Assembly (NCBI RefSeq): GCF_019890635.1
Contig: NZ_JAIOAB010000006.1
Span: 124,001 to 188,000, forward strand
Source of the DNA: Streptomyces sennicomposti
Lineage (GTDB): Bacteria; Actinomycetota; Actinomycetes; Streptomycetales; Streptomycetaceae
DNA: 64,000 bases
Direction of reading: 5' to 3'
Under the pieces are notes generated by a model that made no database searches, was not told the DNA's origin, and saw only the letters and a list, made by a program, of their open reading frames with translations. Below, in pieces: positions 12,743 to 22,969 of the stretch; within the stretch, counting starts at the first letter, position 1, and every line of letters starts with the position of its first letter. Both the position numbers and the translations under genes were made by a program.

Positions 12743-14128
12743 ATGAGCACTCCGCCCCCGCCCGACCCGCGGGCCCTCGCCTCCGGCTCCGAAGGCCCCG
12801 GCGCCCTGCGGCCGTTGCTCGACACCGTGCTCGGCGCCCTCGACACCGGACGGCGCGCCCGCGGCGGACCCCTGCCCGCGGGCGGCCCCGAAGCCGTCGC
12901 CGCCCGGCTGCGCGACGCCCTCGGCGACGTCCTGCCCGAACACGGCGACCCCGAGGCCCTGCGCGTCCTCGTCCACGCCCTCGCCGAAGGCGCCGCCGAC
13001 CCCGCCGACCCGCTGTGCACCGCCCATCTGCACTGCCCGCCGCTCGCCGTGGCCGCCGCCGCCGACCTCGCCGCCACCGTGCTCAACCCGTCCCTCGACT
13101 CCTGGGACCAGGCCCCCGCCGCCTCCGAACTCGAAGCCCTCGTCACCCGCGAACTCGCCCACCTCGCCGGCCTCGCCGACGCCGTCGTCACCACCGGCGG
13201 CACCGAGTCCAACCACCTCGCCCTGCTGCTGGCCCGCGAGTCCCACGGCGGCGGCATCCGCCTCGTCCACGGCGCCAACGCCCACCACTCCCTGCCCCGC
13301 GCCGCCTGGCTGCTCGGCCTGCCCGAACCCGTCGTCGTCCCCGCCCCCGCCGGCACCATCGACCTCGCCGCCCTGCACCGCGCCCTCACCGACGTCGGCG
13401 GCCCCCGCGGCTCCCTCCTCGTCGCCGCCACCGCCGGCACCACCGACGCCGGCCTCATCGACCCCCTGCCCGAGATCGCCGGACTGTGCGCCGCCCACGG
13501 CGCCCGACTGCACATCGACGCCGCCCACGGCGGCGGCCTCCTGTTCAGCGACCGCCACCGCGACCGGCTCACCGGCCTCGAAGCCGCCCACACCGTCACC
13601 CTCGACCTGCACAAACTCGGCTGGCAGCCGATCGCCGCCGGACTCCTCGCCGTCCGCCGCCCCCGCGACCTCGACGTCCTCCACCAGCACGCCGACTACC
13701 TCAACGCCGACGACGACACCGAAGCCGGCCTCCCCGACCTCCTCGGCCGCTCCCTGCGCACCACCCGCCGCCCCGACATCCTCAAGACCGCCGTCACCCT
13801 CAAGACCCTCGGCCGCCGCGGCCTCGGCGCCCTCGTCGACCAAGTCTGCGCACGCGCACGCGAGTTCGCCGACCTGATCCACGCGCACCCCGGCTTCGAG
13901 CTGTACGACCGGCCCGTCATCAGCACGGTCCTGTTCCGGCCCGAGGGCGCTACCGACGACGCCGTCGCCGCCGTACGCCGCGGGCTGCTCACCGACGGCC
14001 GCGCCGTCCTCGGCCGCGCCCGCCTGGACGACCGGCTCTGGCTCAAGGCCACCCTCCTCAACCCCGACACCCGGCCCGACGACCTGGCCGCCCTGCTGAA
14101 ACTGGTGGAAGGAACCACCCACGGATGA
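12743..14128 (+). CDS. PLP-dependent diamine-forming decarboxylase (DesA/RhbB-like)
   Basis: 461-aa group II PLP decarboxylase. The PLP lysine is K291 in LDLHKLGW, and D259 in HIDAAHGGG should pair with the pyridine nitrogen. The TGGTESNHLALLLAR and HLHCPP...LDSWDQ segments resemble lysine decarboxylase DesA of desferrioxamine synthesis and 2,4-diaminobutyrate decarboxylases, so the product is probably cadaverine, putrescine or 1,3-diaminopropane. GGAGG (12731-12735) lies 7 bp before ATG 12743. The stop overlaps the N-hydroxylase start (ATGA), so the two are coupled. I see no iron-box (DmdR-type) palindrome in the 156-bp upstream region, unlike typical siderophore operons. The N-terminal 60 residues are proline/alanine-rich. 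Confidence 0.85.
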   Translation: MSTPPPPDPRALASGSEGPGALRPLLDTVLGALDTGRRARGGPLPAGGPEAVAARLRDALGDVLPEHGDPEALRVLVHALAEGAADPADPLCTAHLHCPPLAVAAAADLAATVLNPSLDSWDQAPAASELEALVTRELAHLAGLADAVVTTGGTESNHLALLLARESHGGGIRLVHGANAHHSLPRAAWLLGLPEPVVVPAPAGTIDLAALHRALTDVGGPRGSLLVAATAGTTDAGLIDPLPEIAGLCAAHGARLHIDAAHGGGLLFSDRHRDRLTGLEAAHTVTLDLHKLGWQPIAAGLLAVRRPRDLDVLHQHADYLNADDDTEAGLPDLLGRSLRTTRRPDILKTAVTLKTLGRRGLGALVDQVCARAREFADLIHAHPGFELYDRPVISTVLFRPEGATDDAVAAVRRGLLTDGRAVLGRARLDDRLWLKATLLNPDTRPDDLAALLKLVEGTTHG

Positions 14129-15702
14129 ACCACCCCGACCCGAGCCGCCCCGACCGCCCCCACTCCGGTCACCCCGGCCACCCCGACCGCCCCGCCCCCG
14201 ACCGCCCGGCCCCCGGTCTCGTCGGGCGCCCCCGCCCGAGCCACCCCCGCGAGGACCGCCCCCGCACCGACCGCCCGCCCCGGCACACCCCCGCCGCCCC
14301 CCGCGACCTGGTCGGCATCGGCATCGGCCCCTTCAACCTCTCCCTGGCCGCCCTCGCCCACCCCCTCACCGGCCTGTCCACCGCCTTCTACGAACAACGC
14401 CCCCGCTTCCACTGGCACCCCGGCCTGCTCATCGACGGCGCCCGCGTCCAAGTCCCCTTCCTCGCCGACCTCGTCAGCCTCGCCGACCCCACCAGCAACT
14501 GGTCCTTCCTCAACTACCTCCGCGCCCACGACCGGCTCTACCCCTTCTACTTCGCCGAACGCCTCCACCTCCAGCGCGCCGAGTACGACGCCTACTGCCG
14601 CTGGGTCTGCGACCAGCTCCCCGCACTCCACTTCGGCCACCAGGTCGACGCCGTCCGCTGGCACCCCGGACACCGCCTCTTCGAAGTCGACTTCACCCAG
14701 CTCGACGCCGACGGCGAAGCCGAGGCCCTCGGCCGCACCCACACCCGCCACGTCGTCCTCGGCATCGGCACCGAACCCCACGTCCCCGCCCCCCTGCGCC
14801 CCCTCCTCACCACCCCCGGCACACCCGGCGCCGCCCCCGTCGTCCACGCCGCCGACTACCTCGACCACCGCGACACCCTCCTCGCCGCCGGCCACATCAC
14901 CGTCGTCGGCTCCGGACAGTCCGGCGCCGAGATCTTCCTCGACCTGCTCCGCCACCGCCCCGCCAGCCGGGAACGCCTCACCTGGATCGGCCGCACCGAG
15001 GCCTTCGCCCCCATGGAGTACTCCAAACTCGGCCTGGAACACTTCACCCCCGACTACACCCGCTACTTCCACGCCCTGCCCGAACCCGTCCGCGACCGCC
15101 TCGTCCCCGCCCAGTGGCAGCTCCACAAGGCCATCGACGCCGACACCCTCGCCGCCATCCACGACGAGCTGTACCGGCGCACCCTGCACGGCGGCTGGCC
15201 CGACACCGTCCTCACCCCCGGCGTCCGCGTCCACGCCGCCGAGCGCCGCCCCCCGCACTCGATCGAACTCCACCTCGAACACACCCAGCAGGGCATCCGC
15301 ACCCGCCTCGCCACCGACGCCGTCGTCCTCGCCACCGGCCACCGCCGCCGCCCCCTCAGCCCGCTCCTGGACGGCCTCGCCCCCCACCTGCGCCACGACA
15401 GCCGCGGCCGGCCCCGCGTCGACGAGCGCTACCGACTCGTCCTCGACCCCGCCGTCGCCGCAGCCGGCTGCCACGTCCACGTCCAGAACGCGGAACTGCA
15501 CACCCACGGCGTCGGCACCCCCGACCTCGGCCTCGCCGCCTGGCGCAGCGCCACCATCCTCAACACCGTCACCGGCAAGGACACCTACCCGCTGCCCGAC
15601 CGCACCGCCTTCACCACCTTCGGCCTGCGCGAACAGCAGCGGCCCCAGAACCCGCGAACCCGCCGGCACAGGGCGCTCACCCCGCTGGCGGACGGAATCT
15701 GA
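14125..15702 (+). CDS. FAD-dependent N-hydroxylating monooxygenase (IucD/SidA/RhbE family)
   Basis: 525-aa flavoprotein of the lysine/ornithine/diamine N-hydroxylase family. The FAD motif GIGIGPFNLSLAAL (near 62-75), the NADPH motif VVGSGQSGAEIF, and the D-x3-LATGH motif (ATDAVVLATGHRR) near the C-terminus are all present, as is the family core SLADPTSNWSFLNYL. It should hydroxylate the terminal amine of the diamine made by the preceding decarboxylase, giving the hydroxylamine used in hydroxamates. ATG 14125 overlaps the decarboxylase stop by 4 bp. The first about 57 residues are a proline/aspartate/arginine-rich extension not expected in the family. No acyltransferase or NIS synthetase follows; the next gene is convergent. 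Confidence 0.87.
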   Translation: MNHPDPSRPDRPHSGHPGHPDRPAPDRPAPGLVGRPRPSHPREDRPRTDRPPRHTPAAPRDLVGIGIGPFNLSLAALAHPLTGLSTAFYEQRPRFHWHPGLLIDGARVQVPFLADLVSLADPTSNWSFLNYLRAHDRLYPFYFAERLHLQRAEYDAYCRWVCDQLPALHFGHQVDAVRWHPGHRLFEVDFTQLDADGEAEALGRTHTRHVVLGIGTEPHVPAPLRPLLTTPGTPGAAPVVHAADYLDHRDTLLAAGHITVVGSGQSGAEIFLDLLRHRPASRERLTWIGRTEAFAPMEYSKLGLEHFTPDYTRYFHALPEPVRDRLVPAQWQLHKAIDADTLAAIHDELYRRTLHGGWPDTVLTPGVRVHAAERRPPHSIELHLEHTQQGIRTRLATDAVVLATGHRRRPLSPLLDGLAPHLRHDSRGRPRVDERYRLVLDPAVAAAGCHVHVQNAELHTHGVGTPDLGLAAWRSATILNTVTGKDTYPLPDRTAFTTFGLREQQRPQNPRTRRHRALTPLADGI

Positions 15703-15728
15703 GGCCGCCCCGCACACCCGCCACAGGA

Positions 15729-15765
15729 CCCGGCGCGGCCGCGACACACCCGCGCCGCCGCCGGG
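15729..15765. terminator. Hairpin between convergent genes
   Basis: CCCGGCG (15729-15735) pairs with CGCCGGG (15759-15765), with further internal GC pairing. It lies between the N-hydroxylase and 5'-nucleotidase 3' ends and could stop transcription from both sides. Confidence 0.45.
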
Positions 15766-15780
15766 ACCCGTACCGCCTGC

Positions 15781-17601
15781 CTAGAACACCGGCGTACCGT
15801 CCCGCGTCAGCCGCCAGTCCACCGAGGCGAACTCCTTCGGGTCCAGCACACCCTTCGCCGTCACCCACTCCGCGATCCGCGTCCGGATCTCCGTCGACTC
15901 CGACCACAGCTCCTTGGCCGACGCCACGAACGGGAACGCACCGCCGCCGTTGGCCCGGTAGTTGTTCACCGCCAGCACGAACTGCTGCGCGTCGTCCAGC
16001 GCCGCACCGCCGAACGCCAGGTTCTTGATCCGCGAACCGGCCGGCTGCGCGATGTCGATGTCGTACGTCAGCCCCGACACGTAGTCGTAGTTGTAGTCCG
16101 GGCGGTTGTTGGCGTTCGTCAGCTTCTCCACGTCCACGGCCGCGCCCGCCGCCGTCTGCACGAAGTACTCCGCCGAGTACTCCAGGTACGCCCGCACCTG
16201 CGCACCCGTCATCAACTTCGCGACCAGCGTGTTGTCGTACACGTACAGGCTCGACAGATCCCGGATCGTCACATCGCCGGCGGAGATCTGCGACGTCCGC
16301 GAGAACGGCGACGCCTGCGCGATCACCGGCAGCGCGGCGTACTCGGTGCCGGCCAGCGCCGCCTTCACCACGTCCTCCTGCACCTTGGTGATCAGGTCGA
16401 TGATCGGCGCGTCCTTGTAGCGGGCGTCCACCGTCGTCAGGGTCTCGGTCGCCTGGCCGACGACCTGGTTGACGTACTGGACGACCTTCGCGTGCTCGTC
16501 CTTCAGCAGCCGGGTGATCCGCGGGTCGTCCGCGACCGTACGGGAGTCGCGCAGCGAGGCCGCGACCGACTCCACATGCCAGCGCCCCTTGTCGAACACC
16601 AGGTCGATGTCGAAGACCGACAGCCGCTCCGCGTAACACAGCGGCTCCGACAGCACGACCGTCCTGCCCGACTTCTCGTTGACGACCTTCAGCTCCGGGA
16701 TCTCCAGATGCGCGTGACCCACCAGAATCGCGTCGATCCCCGGCACCTGCCGCGCCACGTTCGCCGCCGCGTCCTCCACATACGGCAACTGGTCACCGTA
16801 GGAGGAAGTGCCCGACGTACCCGAGTGCGCCGACACGATCACCACGTCCGCACCCATCGAACGCAGCTTCGGCACCCACTTCGCCGCCTGCTCCTCCAGC
16901 CCAGGGAACGTCAACTTCCCCTGCACATACGCCTTGTCCCAGATCGCGATACCCGGGTTCGTCAGCCCCAGCACCGCCACCTTCACCGGCGGACCACCGT
17001 GCACCTGGAACTTCTTGATGAAATACGGCGCGAACGCCGGCCGCTGCGTCTTCGCGTCCAGCGCGTTCGCCCCCAGCAACGGGAAGTCGCACTGCTGCTC
17101 GAACTTGCGCAGCGTCTCGATGCCGTAGTTGAACTCGTGGTTGCCCAGCGCCGCCGCGTCGTACCCGATCGCGTTCATCGCCTGCGCCATCGGATGCACC
17201 GGACCGCCCTTGGCGGTGATCGGGTCCACCTTCGCGTAGTAGTACGTCAGCGGAGTGCCCTGGATCGTGTCACCCGCGTCCAGCAGCAGCGTGTTCTCCC
17301 GCCCCCGCTCCCGCCGCAGCTCGTTCACCAGCGTCGAGATCCGCGCCAGACCCTGCGCGTTGCCCGCCGCGTCCGCGTACTCCGCGTCCTTGAAATAGTC
17401 CCAGTTGAAGACATGACCGTGCAGGTCGGTCGTGCCGAGCACGGTCAGCGCGTACCGCTTCGGGTGCTTGCCCGGATGGTGCGCCGCCCCCTTCGCCGAC
17501 TCGGCCGCCTGCGCCGCCGGAGCCGCCGCAGCACCCGTCAGCGCCACCCCCGCCCCGGTCACGGCCGACTTCTTCAGGAACTTCCGGCGGTTCAACGCCA
17601 T
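15781..17601 (-). CDS. Tat-exported 5'-nucleotidase / 2',3'-cyclic phosphodiesterase
   Basis: 606-aa secreted phosphoesterase that dephosphorylates nucleotides for phosphate or nucleoside scavenging. The start ATG 17601 has GAGGAG upstream and gives a twin-arginine signal (MALNRRKFLKKSAVTGAG) ending near AAQAAES. The metallophosphatase motifs follow in order: GTTDLHGHV, DAGDTIQGT, GNHEFNYG and GHAHLEIP. The C-terminal half is the 5'-nucleotidase substrate-binding domain (VNNYRANGGGAFP). The frame is open upstream to 17742 but that part lacks coding character. A 13-bp direct repeat (17629-17655) in the upstream region may be regulatory. No PHO-box consensus was recognised by eye. Confidence 0.93.
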   Translation of the reverse strand: MALNRRKFLKKSAVTGAGVALTGAAAAPAAQAAESAKGAAHHPGKHPKRYALTVLGTTDLHGHVFNWDYFKDAEYADAAGNAQGLARISTLVNELRRERGRENTLLLDAGDTIQGTPLTYYYAKVDPITAKGGPVHPMAQAMNAIGYDAAALGNHEFNYGIETLRKFEQQCDFPLLGANALDAKTQRPAFAPYFIKKFQVHGGPPVKVAVLGLTNPGIAIWDKAYVQGKLTFPGLEEQAAKWVPKLRSMGADVVIVSAHSGTSGTSSYGDQLPYVEDAAANVARQVPGIDAILVGHAHLEIPELKVVNEKSGRTVVLSEPLCYAERLSVFDIDLVFDKGRWHVESVAASLRDSRTVADDPRITRLLKDEHAKVVQYVNQVVGQATETLTTVDARYKDAPIIDLITKVQEDVVKAALAGTEYAALPVIAQASPFSRTSQISAGDVTIRDLSSLYVYDNTLVAKLMTGAQVRAYLEYSAEYFVQTAAGAAVDVEKLTNANNRPDYNYDYVSGLTYDIDIAQPAGSRIKNLAFGGAALDDAQQFVLAVNNYRANGGGAFPFVASAKELWSESTEIRTRIAEWVTAKGVLDPKEFASVDWRLTRDGTPVF

Positions 17602-17628
17602 GTCTGGTTCTCCTCGGGAAAGATCAAC

Positions 17629-17655
17629 GACGCGCGTAGATGGACGCGCGTAGAT
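17629..17655. repeat. 13-bp direct repeat upstream of the 5'-nucleotidase
   Basis: GACGCGCGTAGAT occurs at 17629-17641 and again at 17643-17655 (14-bp period), 28-54 bp upstream of the nucleotidase start. Each copy contains the palindrome ACGCGCGT. The position would suit an operator for a dimeric regulator; this is inference. Confidence 0.6.
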
Positions 17656-17752
17656 TCTGACCGGGCCATGCCGACGCGCAACACCCCCCACAGGTTGCGA
17701 TCTGATGACCAGCCACCCCCGGAAACCCGCCACCGGTGACACAGTGGGACGT

Positions 17753-18481
17753 ATGACCCTTCACCCGCAAGAGCGAACCGAACCCACCGGCCCCGCCCTG
17801 CCCTACGGCACCGCCGACGCCCCCCGCATCGCCGTACGCGGCGAGGCCCACCTCGAAGTCGACCCCGAGATCGCCCGCATCGGCATCACCGTCAGCGCCC
17901 GCGGCAAGGACCGCCGCTCCGCCCTCGACGACCTCACCCGCCGCAACAACGCCGTCCTCGACCTCGTCAAGTCCTACGGCCAGGCCGTCGAACGCATCGA
18001 GACCGGCGCCCTGTCCATCACCCCCGAACTCACCCGCCACGGCCGCGGCGAACGCATCCGCACCTACCACGGCGCCGTCCGCCTCACCGCCCACCTCACC
18101 GACTTCACCGCCCTCGGCGAACTCACCACCCGACTGGCCGACCTCGACCTCACCCGGGTGGACGGCCCCTGGTGGGAACTGCGCCCCGACTCGCCCACCC
18201 GCCGCCACGCCCGCCAGCAGGCCGTACGCGAAGCCGTCCAGCGCGCCAGGGAGTACGCCGAAGCACTCGGCACCACCCTCGACGCCCTCGTCGAGATCGC
18301 CGACATCGGCGCCGAAGGCCCCCAGCCCCTCCCGCCCGCCCCCGGCATGCGCATGCGCTCCATGGCCGGCTACGGCGCCGCCGCACCCGACGAGGCGCCC
18401 CCGCTCGACCTCGAACCCGAACGGCAGCACGTGTACGCGCAACTCAACGCGCGATTCACCATGAAACCGCCCAAACTGTAA
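17753..18481 (+). CDS. SIMPL (DUF541) domain protein
   Basis: 242-aa cytoplasmic SIMPL-domain protein. The family signature is the opening strand IAVRGEAHLEVDPEIARIGITVSARG and the regularly spaced RRNNAVLDLVKSYG and RQQAVREAVQRAREYAEALG helices. Members resemble BP26/OMP28 and SIMPL, but a molecular role is not established and no signal peptide is present here. ATG 17753 is preferred over 17705, whose extra 16 residues do not fit the family start. It is divergent from the 5'-nucleotidase. Confidence 0.85.
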   Translation: MTLHPQERTEPTGPALPYGTADAPRIAVRGEAHLEVDPEIARIGITVSARGKDRRSALDDLTRRNNAVLDLVKSYGQAVERIETGALSITPELTRHGRGERIRTYHGAVRLTAHLTDFTALGELTTRLADLDLTRVDGPWWELRPDSPTRRHARQQAVREAVQRAREYAEALGTTLDALVEIADIGAEGPQPLPPAPGMRMRSMAGYGAAAPDEAPPLDLEPERQHVYAQLNARFTMKPPKL

Positions 18482-18630
18482 TCACGTCAGAACCGCCCCG
18501 ACGTCACGGAAGGAGGCCCGCAACACCCGCACGAGTGCCCTCCCGCACACCCCGTCGATTGTCAACACCCCTTCACTCAAAGGACGTTGGACAGTCACCT
18601 CACACCAAATCGCTACCCACCGGTAAGGCC

Positions 18631-18636
18631 TAGGCT
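18631..18636 (+). promoter_or_regulatory. -10 element TAGGCT of pyk
   Basis: TAGGCT followed by CACACC and ATG 18643. Six-base spacing and no Shine-Dalgarno sequence indicate a leaderless transcript. The -35 region is not recognisable. Confidence 0.4.
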
Positions 18637-18642
18637 CACACC

Positions 18643-20079
18643 ATGCGCCGAGCAAAGATCGTCTGCACCCTGGGGCCCGCCACCGACACCTACGACCGGA
18701 TCAAGGCCCTCGTCGACGCCGGAATGGACGTCGCCCGCCTCAACCTCAGCCACGGCACCCACGCCGAGCACGAGGAGCGCTACCGGCACGTACGCCGCGC
18801 CGCCGACGAGACCGGCCGCAGCGTCGGCATCCTCGCCGACCTTCAGGGCCCCAAGATCCGCCTCGACCGCTTCCACGAAGGCCCCGTCCTCCTCGAACGC
18901 GGCGACATTTTCACCATCACCGTCGAAGAAGGCGTCCAGGGCGACCGCCACATCTGCGGCACCACCTACGCCGGCCTCGCCGACGACGTCACCCCCGGCG
19001 ACCGCATCCTCGTCGACGACGGCAAGGTCGTCCTCGAAGTCACCGGCATCGACGGCCCCCGCGTCCGCACCAGGGTCAGGGAGGGCGGCATGGTCTCCGA
19101 CCACAAGGGCCTCAACCTCCCCGCCGTCGCCGTCTCCGTCCCCGCCCTCTCCAAGAAGGACGAGGACGACCTCCGCTGGGCCCTGCACACCGGCTTCGAC
19201 GTCATCGCCCTGTCCTTCGTCCGCGGCGCACGCGACATCCTCGACGTCCACCGCATCATGGACGACGAGGGCCGCCGCCTCCCCGTCATCGCCAAGATCG
19301 AGAAACCCCAGGCCGTCGAAGCCGTCGAGGACATCGTCGCCGCCTTCGACGGCATCATGATCGCCCGCGGCGACCTCGGCGTCGAAATGCCCCTCGAACA
19401 GGTCCCCATCGTCCAAAAGCGCGCCGTCAAACTCGCCAAGCGCAACGCCAAACCGGTGATCGTCGCCACCCAGATGCTCGACTCCATGATCGACAACGCC
19501 CGCCCCACCCGCGCCGAGGCCAGCGACGTCGCCAACGCGGTCATCGACGGCGCCGACGCCGTGATGCTCTCCGGTGAGACCAGCATCGGCAACCACCCCG
19601 TCGAGACCGTCCGCACCATGGCGAAGATCGTCGCCGCGGCCGAGGAGACCCTCCTCGCGGGCGGCCTGCCCCCGCTCACCGAACGCGGCAAACCCCGCAC
19701 CCAGGGCGGCGCGGTCGCCCGCGCCGCCGCCGAGATCGGCGACTTCCTCGGCGCGAAGTTCCTCGTCGCCTTCACCCAGTCCGGCGACACCGCCCGCCGC
19801 CTCTCCCGCTACCGCTCGCCCATCCCGCTCCTGGCCTTCACCCCCGAACCGGCCACCCGCTCCCAGCTGAGCATGACCTGGGGCGTCGAGACGTTCCTCG
19901 GCCCCGAGGTGGACTCCACCGACGCGATGGTCGACCAGGTCGACGAACTCCTGCTGCGCTACGGCCGCTGCGAGAAGGGCGACGCGGTAGTGATCACAGC
20001 AGGCTCCCCACCCGGAGTCCCGGGCTCCACGAACCTGGTCCGAGTCCACCACATCGGCGAGGACGACAGCCCGCGGTAG
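18643..20079 (+). CDS. pyk: Pyruvate kinase
   Basis: 478-aa glycolytic enzyme converting phosphoenolpyruvate and ADP to pyruvate and ATP. N-terminal RAKIVCTLGPAT, the barrel motifs LNLSHGTHAEH, KIEKPQAVEAVEDI (catalytic lysine) and MIARGDLGVEMP, then ATQMLDSMI and the C-terminal allosteric domain (FTQSGDTARRLSRYR) are all intact. ATG 18643 comes 6 bp after TAGGCT with no ribosome site, suggesting leaderless transcription. It ends just before a 15-bp stem-loop (20118-20153). Confidence 0.97.
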   Translation: MRRAKIVCTLGPATDTYDRIKALVDAGMDVARLNLSHGTHAEHEERYRHVRRAADETGRSVGILADLQGPKIRLDRFHEGPVLLERGDIFTITVEEGVQGDRHICGTTYAGLADDVTPGDRILVDDGKVVLEVTGIDGPRVRTRVREGGMVSDHKGLNLPAVAVSVPALSKKDEDDLRWALHTGFDVIALSFVRGARDILDVHRIMDDEGRRLPVIAKIEKPQAVEAVEDIVAAFDGIMIARGDLGVEMPLEQVPIVQKRAVKLAKRNAKPVIVATQMLDSMIDNARPTRAEASDVANAVIDGADAVMLSGETSIGNHPVETVRTMAKIVAAAEETLLAGGLPPLTERGKPRTQGGAVARAAAEIGDFLGAKFLVAFTQSGDTARRLSRYRSPIPLLAFTPEPATRSQLSMTWGVETFLGPEVDSTDAMVDQVDELLLRYGRCEKGDAVVITAGSPPGVPGSTNLVRVHHIGEDDSPR

Positions 20080-20117
20080 GCGGCGCGCGGGGGAGTGATC
20101 GCGTCGGTGCGCGAGAA

Positions 20118-20153
20118 GAAGCGGATGTTCACGACAACGTGGACATCCGCTTC
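20118..20153. terminator. Bidirectional hairpin between pyk and the tRNA gene
   Basis: A 15-bp stem (20118-20132 with 20139-20153, one G-U pair) closes a GACAAC loop. It lies downstream of both pyk (plus) and the tRNA (minus), so it can end transcription from either side. Confidence 0.8.
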
Positions 20154-20181
20154 AGGTGTGACCTTGGGAACTATGGAAAAG

Positions 20182-20254
20182 TACCCCGGGTCGGATTCGA
20201 ACCGACGCTGGATGGTGTTTGAGACCATTGCCTCTACCGCTGGGCTACCGGGGC
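20182..20254 (-). tRNA. tRNA with anticodon CAA, class I (short variable loop)
   Basis: 73-nt cloverleaf on the minus strand. Acceptor stem GCCCCGG/CCGGGGT (first pair G1-U72), T8 and A9, D-arm with conserved GG in its loop, anticodon stem ATGGT/ACCAT around the loop CTCAAAC (anticodon CAA), variable loop of only five bases CCAGC, T-arm GTCGG-TTCGAAT-CCGAC, discriminator A73. CCA is not encoded. CAA reads UUG leucine codons, yet bacterial tRNA-Leu normally has a long class II variable arm, which is missing here. A short T-run (CTTTTCC) follows. Either a very atypical leucine tRNA or one charged with something else. Confidence 0.85.
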
Positions 20255-20361
20255 GCCCTTCGAAACGAAGATCGACGGTCACCCGCCGTGCCCCCACCTT
20301 ACCGCAGCTAGGTAGGCTCTTGGGAGCAGTATCTGCCTCCCCCGGAACAAGGAGCGCCCCC

Positions 20362-21036
20362 GTGACCGCCGAGTCGCCCCAGCCCCTGGACGTGTCCGAA
20401 GACGACAAGTCGCATGTGCCTCCGTTGACGACCCGTGTCGTCATCGCGGAGGACGAGGCGCTGATCCGGCTGGATCTCAAAGAGATGCTGGAGGAGGAGG
20501 GGTACTCCGTCGTCGGTGAGGCCGGGGACGGTGAGCGGGCGGTGGAGCTGGCGCGTGAGCACCGCCCGGATCTGGTGATCCTGGATGTGAAGATGCCGAA
20601 GCTCGACGGCATCTCCGCGGCGGAGAAGATCGCCGAGGAGAGCATCGCGCCGGTGCTGATGCTGACCGCGTTCTCGCAGCGTGACCTGGTGGAGCGGGCG
20701 CGGGACGCGGGTGCGATGGCGTATCTGGTGAAGCCGTTCAGCAAGAGCGACGTGGTGCCGGCGATCGAGATGGCCGTCTCGCGGTTCACGGAGCTGAAGG
20801 AGCTGGAGAAGGAGGTCGCGGACCTCACCCAGCGGCTGGAGACGCGCAAGCTGGTGGACCGGGCGAAGTCGGTGCTGCAGACGGAGTACGGGCTGTCGGA
20901 GCCGGCGGCGTTCCGCTGGATCCAGAAGACGTCGATGGACCGCCGTATGTCGATGCAGCAGGTGGCGGAGGCGGTCATCCAGGACAGCGAGGAGAAGAAG
21001 GCGGCCAAGGGCGCGAAGTCGGAGAAGTCCGAGTAG
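20362..21036 (+). CDS. ANTAR-domain response regulator (PdtaR-like)
   Basis: 224-aa two-component response regulator. The receiver domain (about residues 26-145) has the acidic pair in IAEDEALIRLD, the phospho-acceptor D75 in ILDVKMPK, the threonine in LMLTAFSQ and lysine in YLVKPFSK. A coiled linker (ELKELEKEVADLTQRLETRK) leads to an ANTAR RNA-binding domain (AKSVLQTEYGLSEPAAFRWIQ). It matches PdtaR of mycobacteria, which binds target RNAs to prevent termination after phosphorylation by PdtaS; no kinase gene is adjacent here. GTG 20362 has AAGGAG 7 bp upstream. The lysine/glutamate-rich tail is normal for streptomycetes. Confidence 0.93.
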   Translation: MTAESPQPLDVSEDDKSHVPPLTTRVVIAEDEALIRLDLKEMLEEEGYSVVGEAGDGERAVELAREHRPDLVILDVKMPKLDGISAAEKIAEESIAPVLMLTAFSQRDLVERARDAGAMAYLVKPFSKSDVVPAIEMAVSRFTELKELEKEVADLTQRLETRKLVDRAKSVLQTEYGLSEPAAFRWIQKTSMDRRMSMQQVAEAVIQDSEEKKAAKGAKSEKSE

Positions 21037-21066
21037 GAGTCCCGTGGGCCTGCCTCACACGTGTGC

Positions 21067-21108
21067 CGACGAGGCCCGCACCCCCGGGCGGGGGTGCGGG
21101 CCTCGTCG
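21067..21108. terminator. Strong bidirectional terminator, 19-bp perfect stem
   Basis: The arms 21067-21085 and 21090-21108 are perfectly complementary over 19 bp with a GGGC loop. It is placed between the 3' ends of the ANTAR regulator (plus) and livF (minus). Just before it is the palindrome CACACGTGTG (21056-21065). Confidence 0.9.
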
Positions 21109-21132
21109 TGTGCCGGTCCGGCGGGTGTGTGC

Positions 21133-22964
<1,832 letters not shown>

Positions 22965-22969
22965 GGTGG

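Noticed and set aside
9134..14128. 1664-codon frame spanning pepN, GNAT and decarboxylase
   Set aside because: Only its last 461 codons (from 12743) are the real decarboxylase; the rest is shadow and passes through the 27-bp repeat array.
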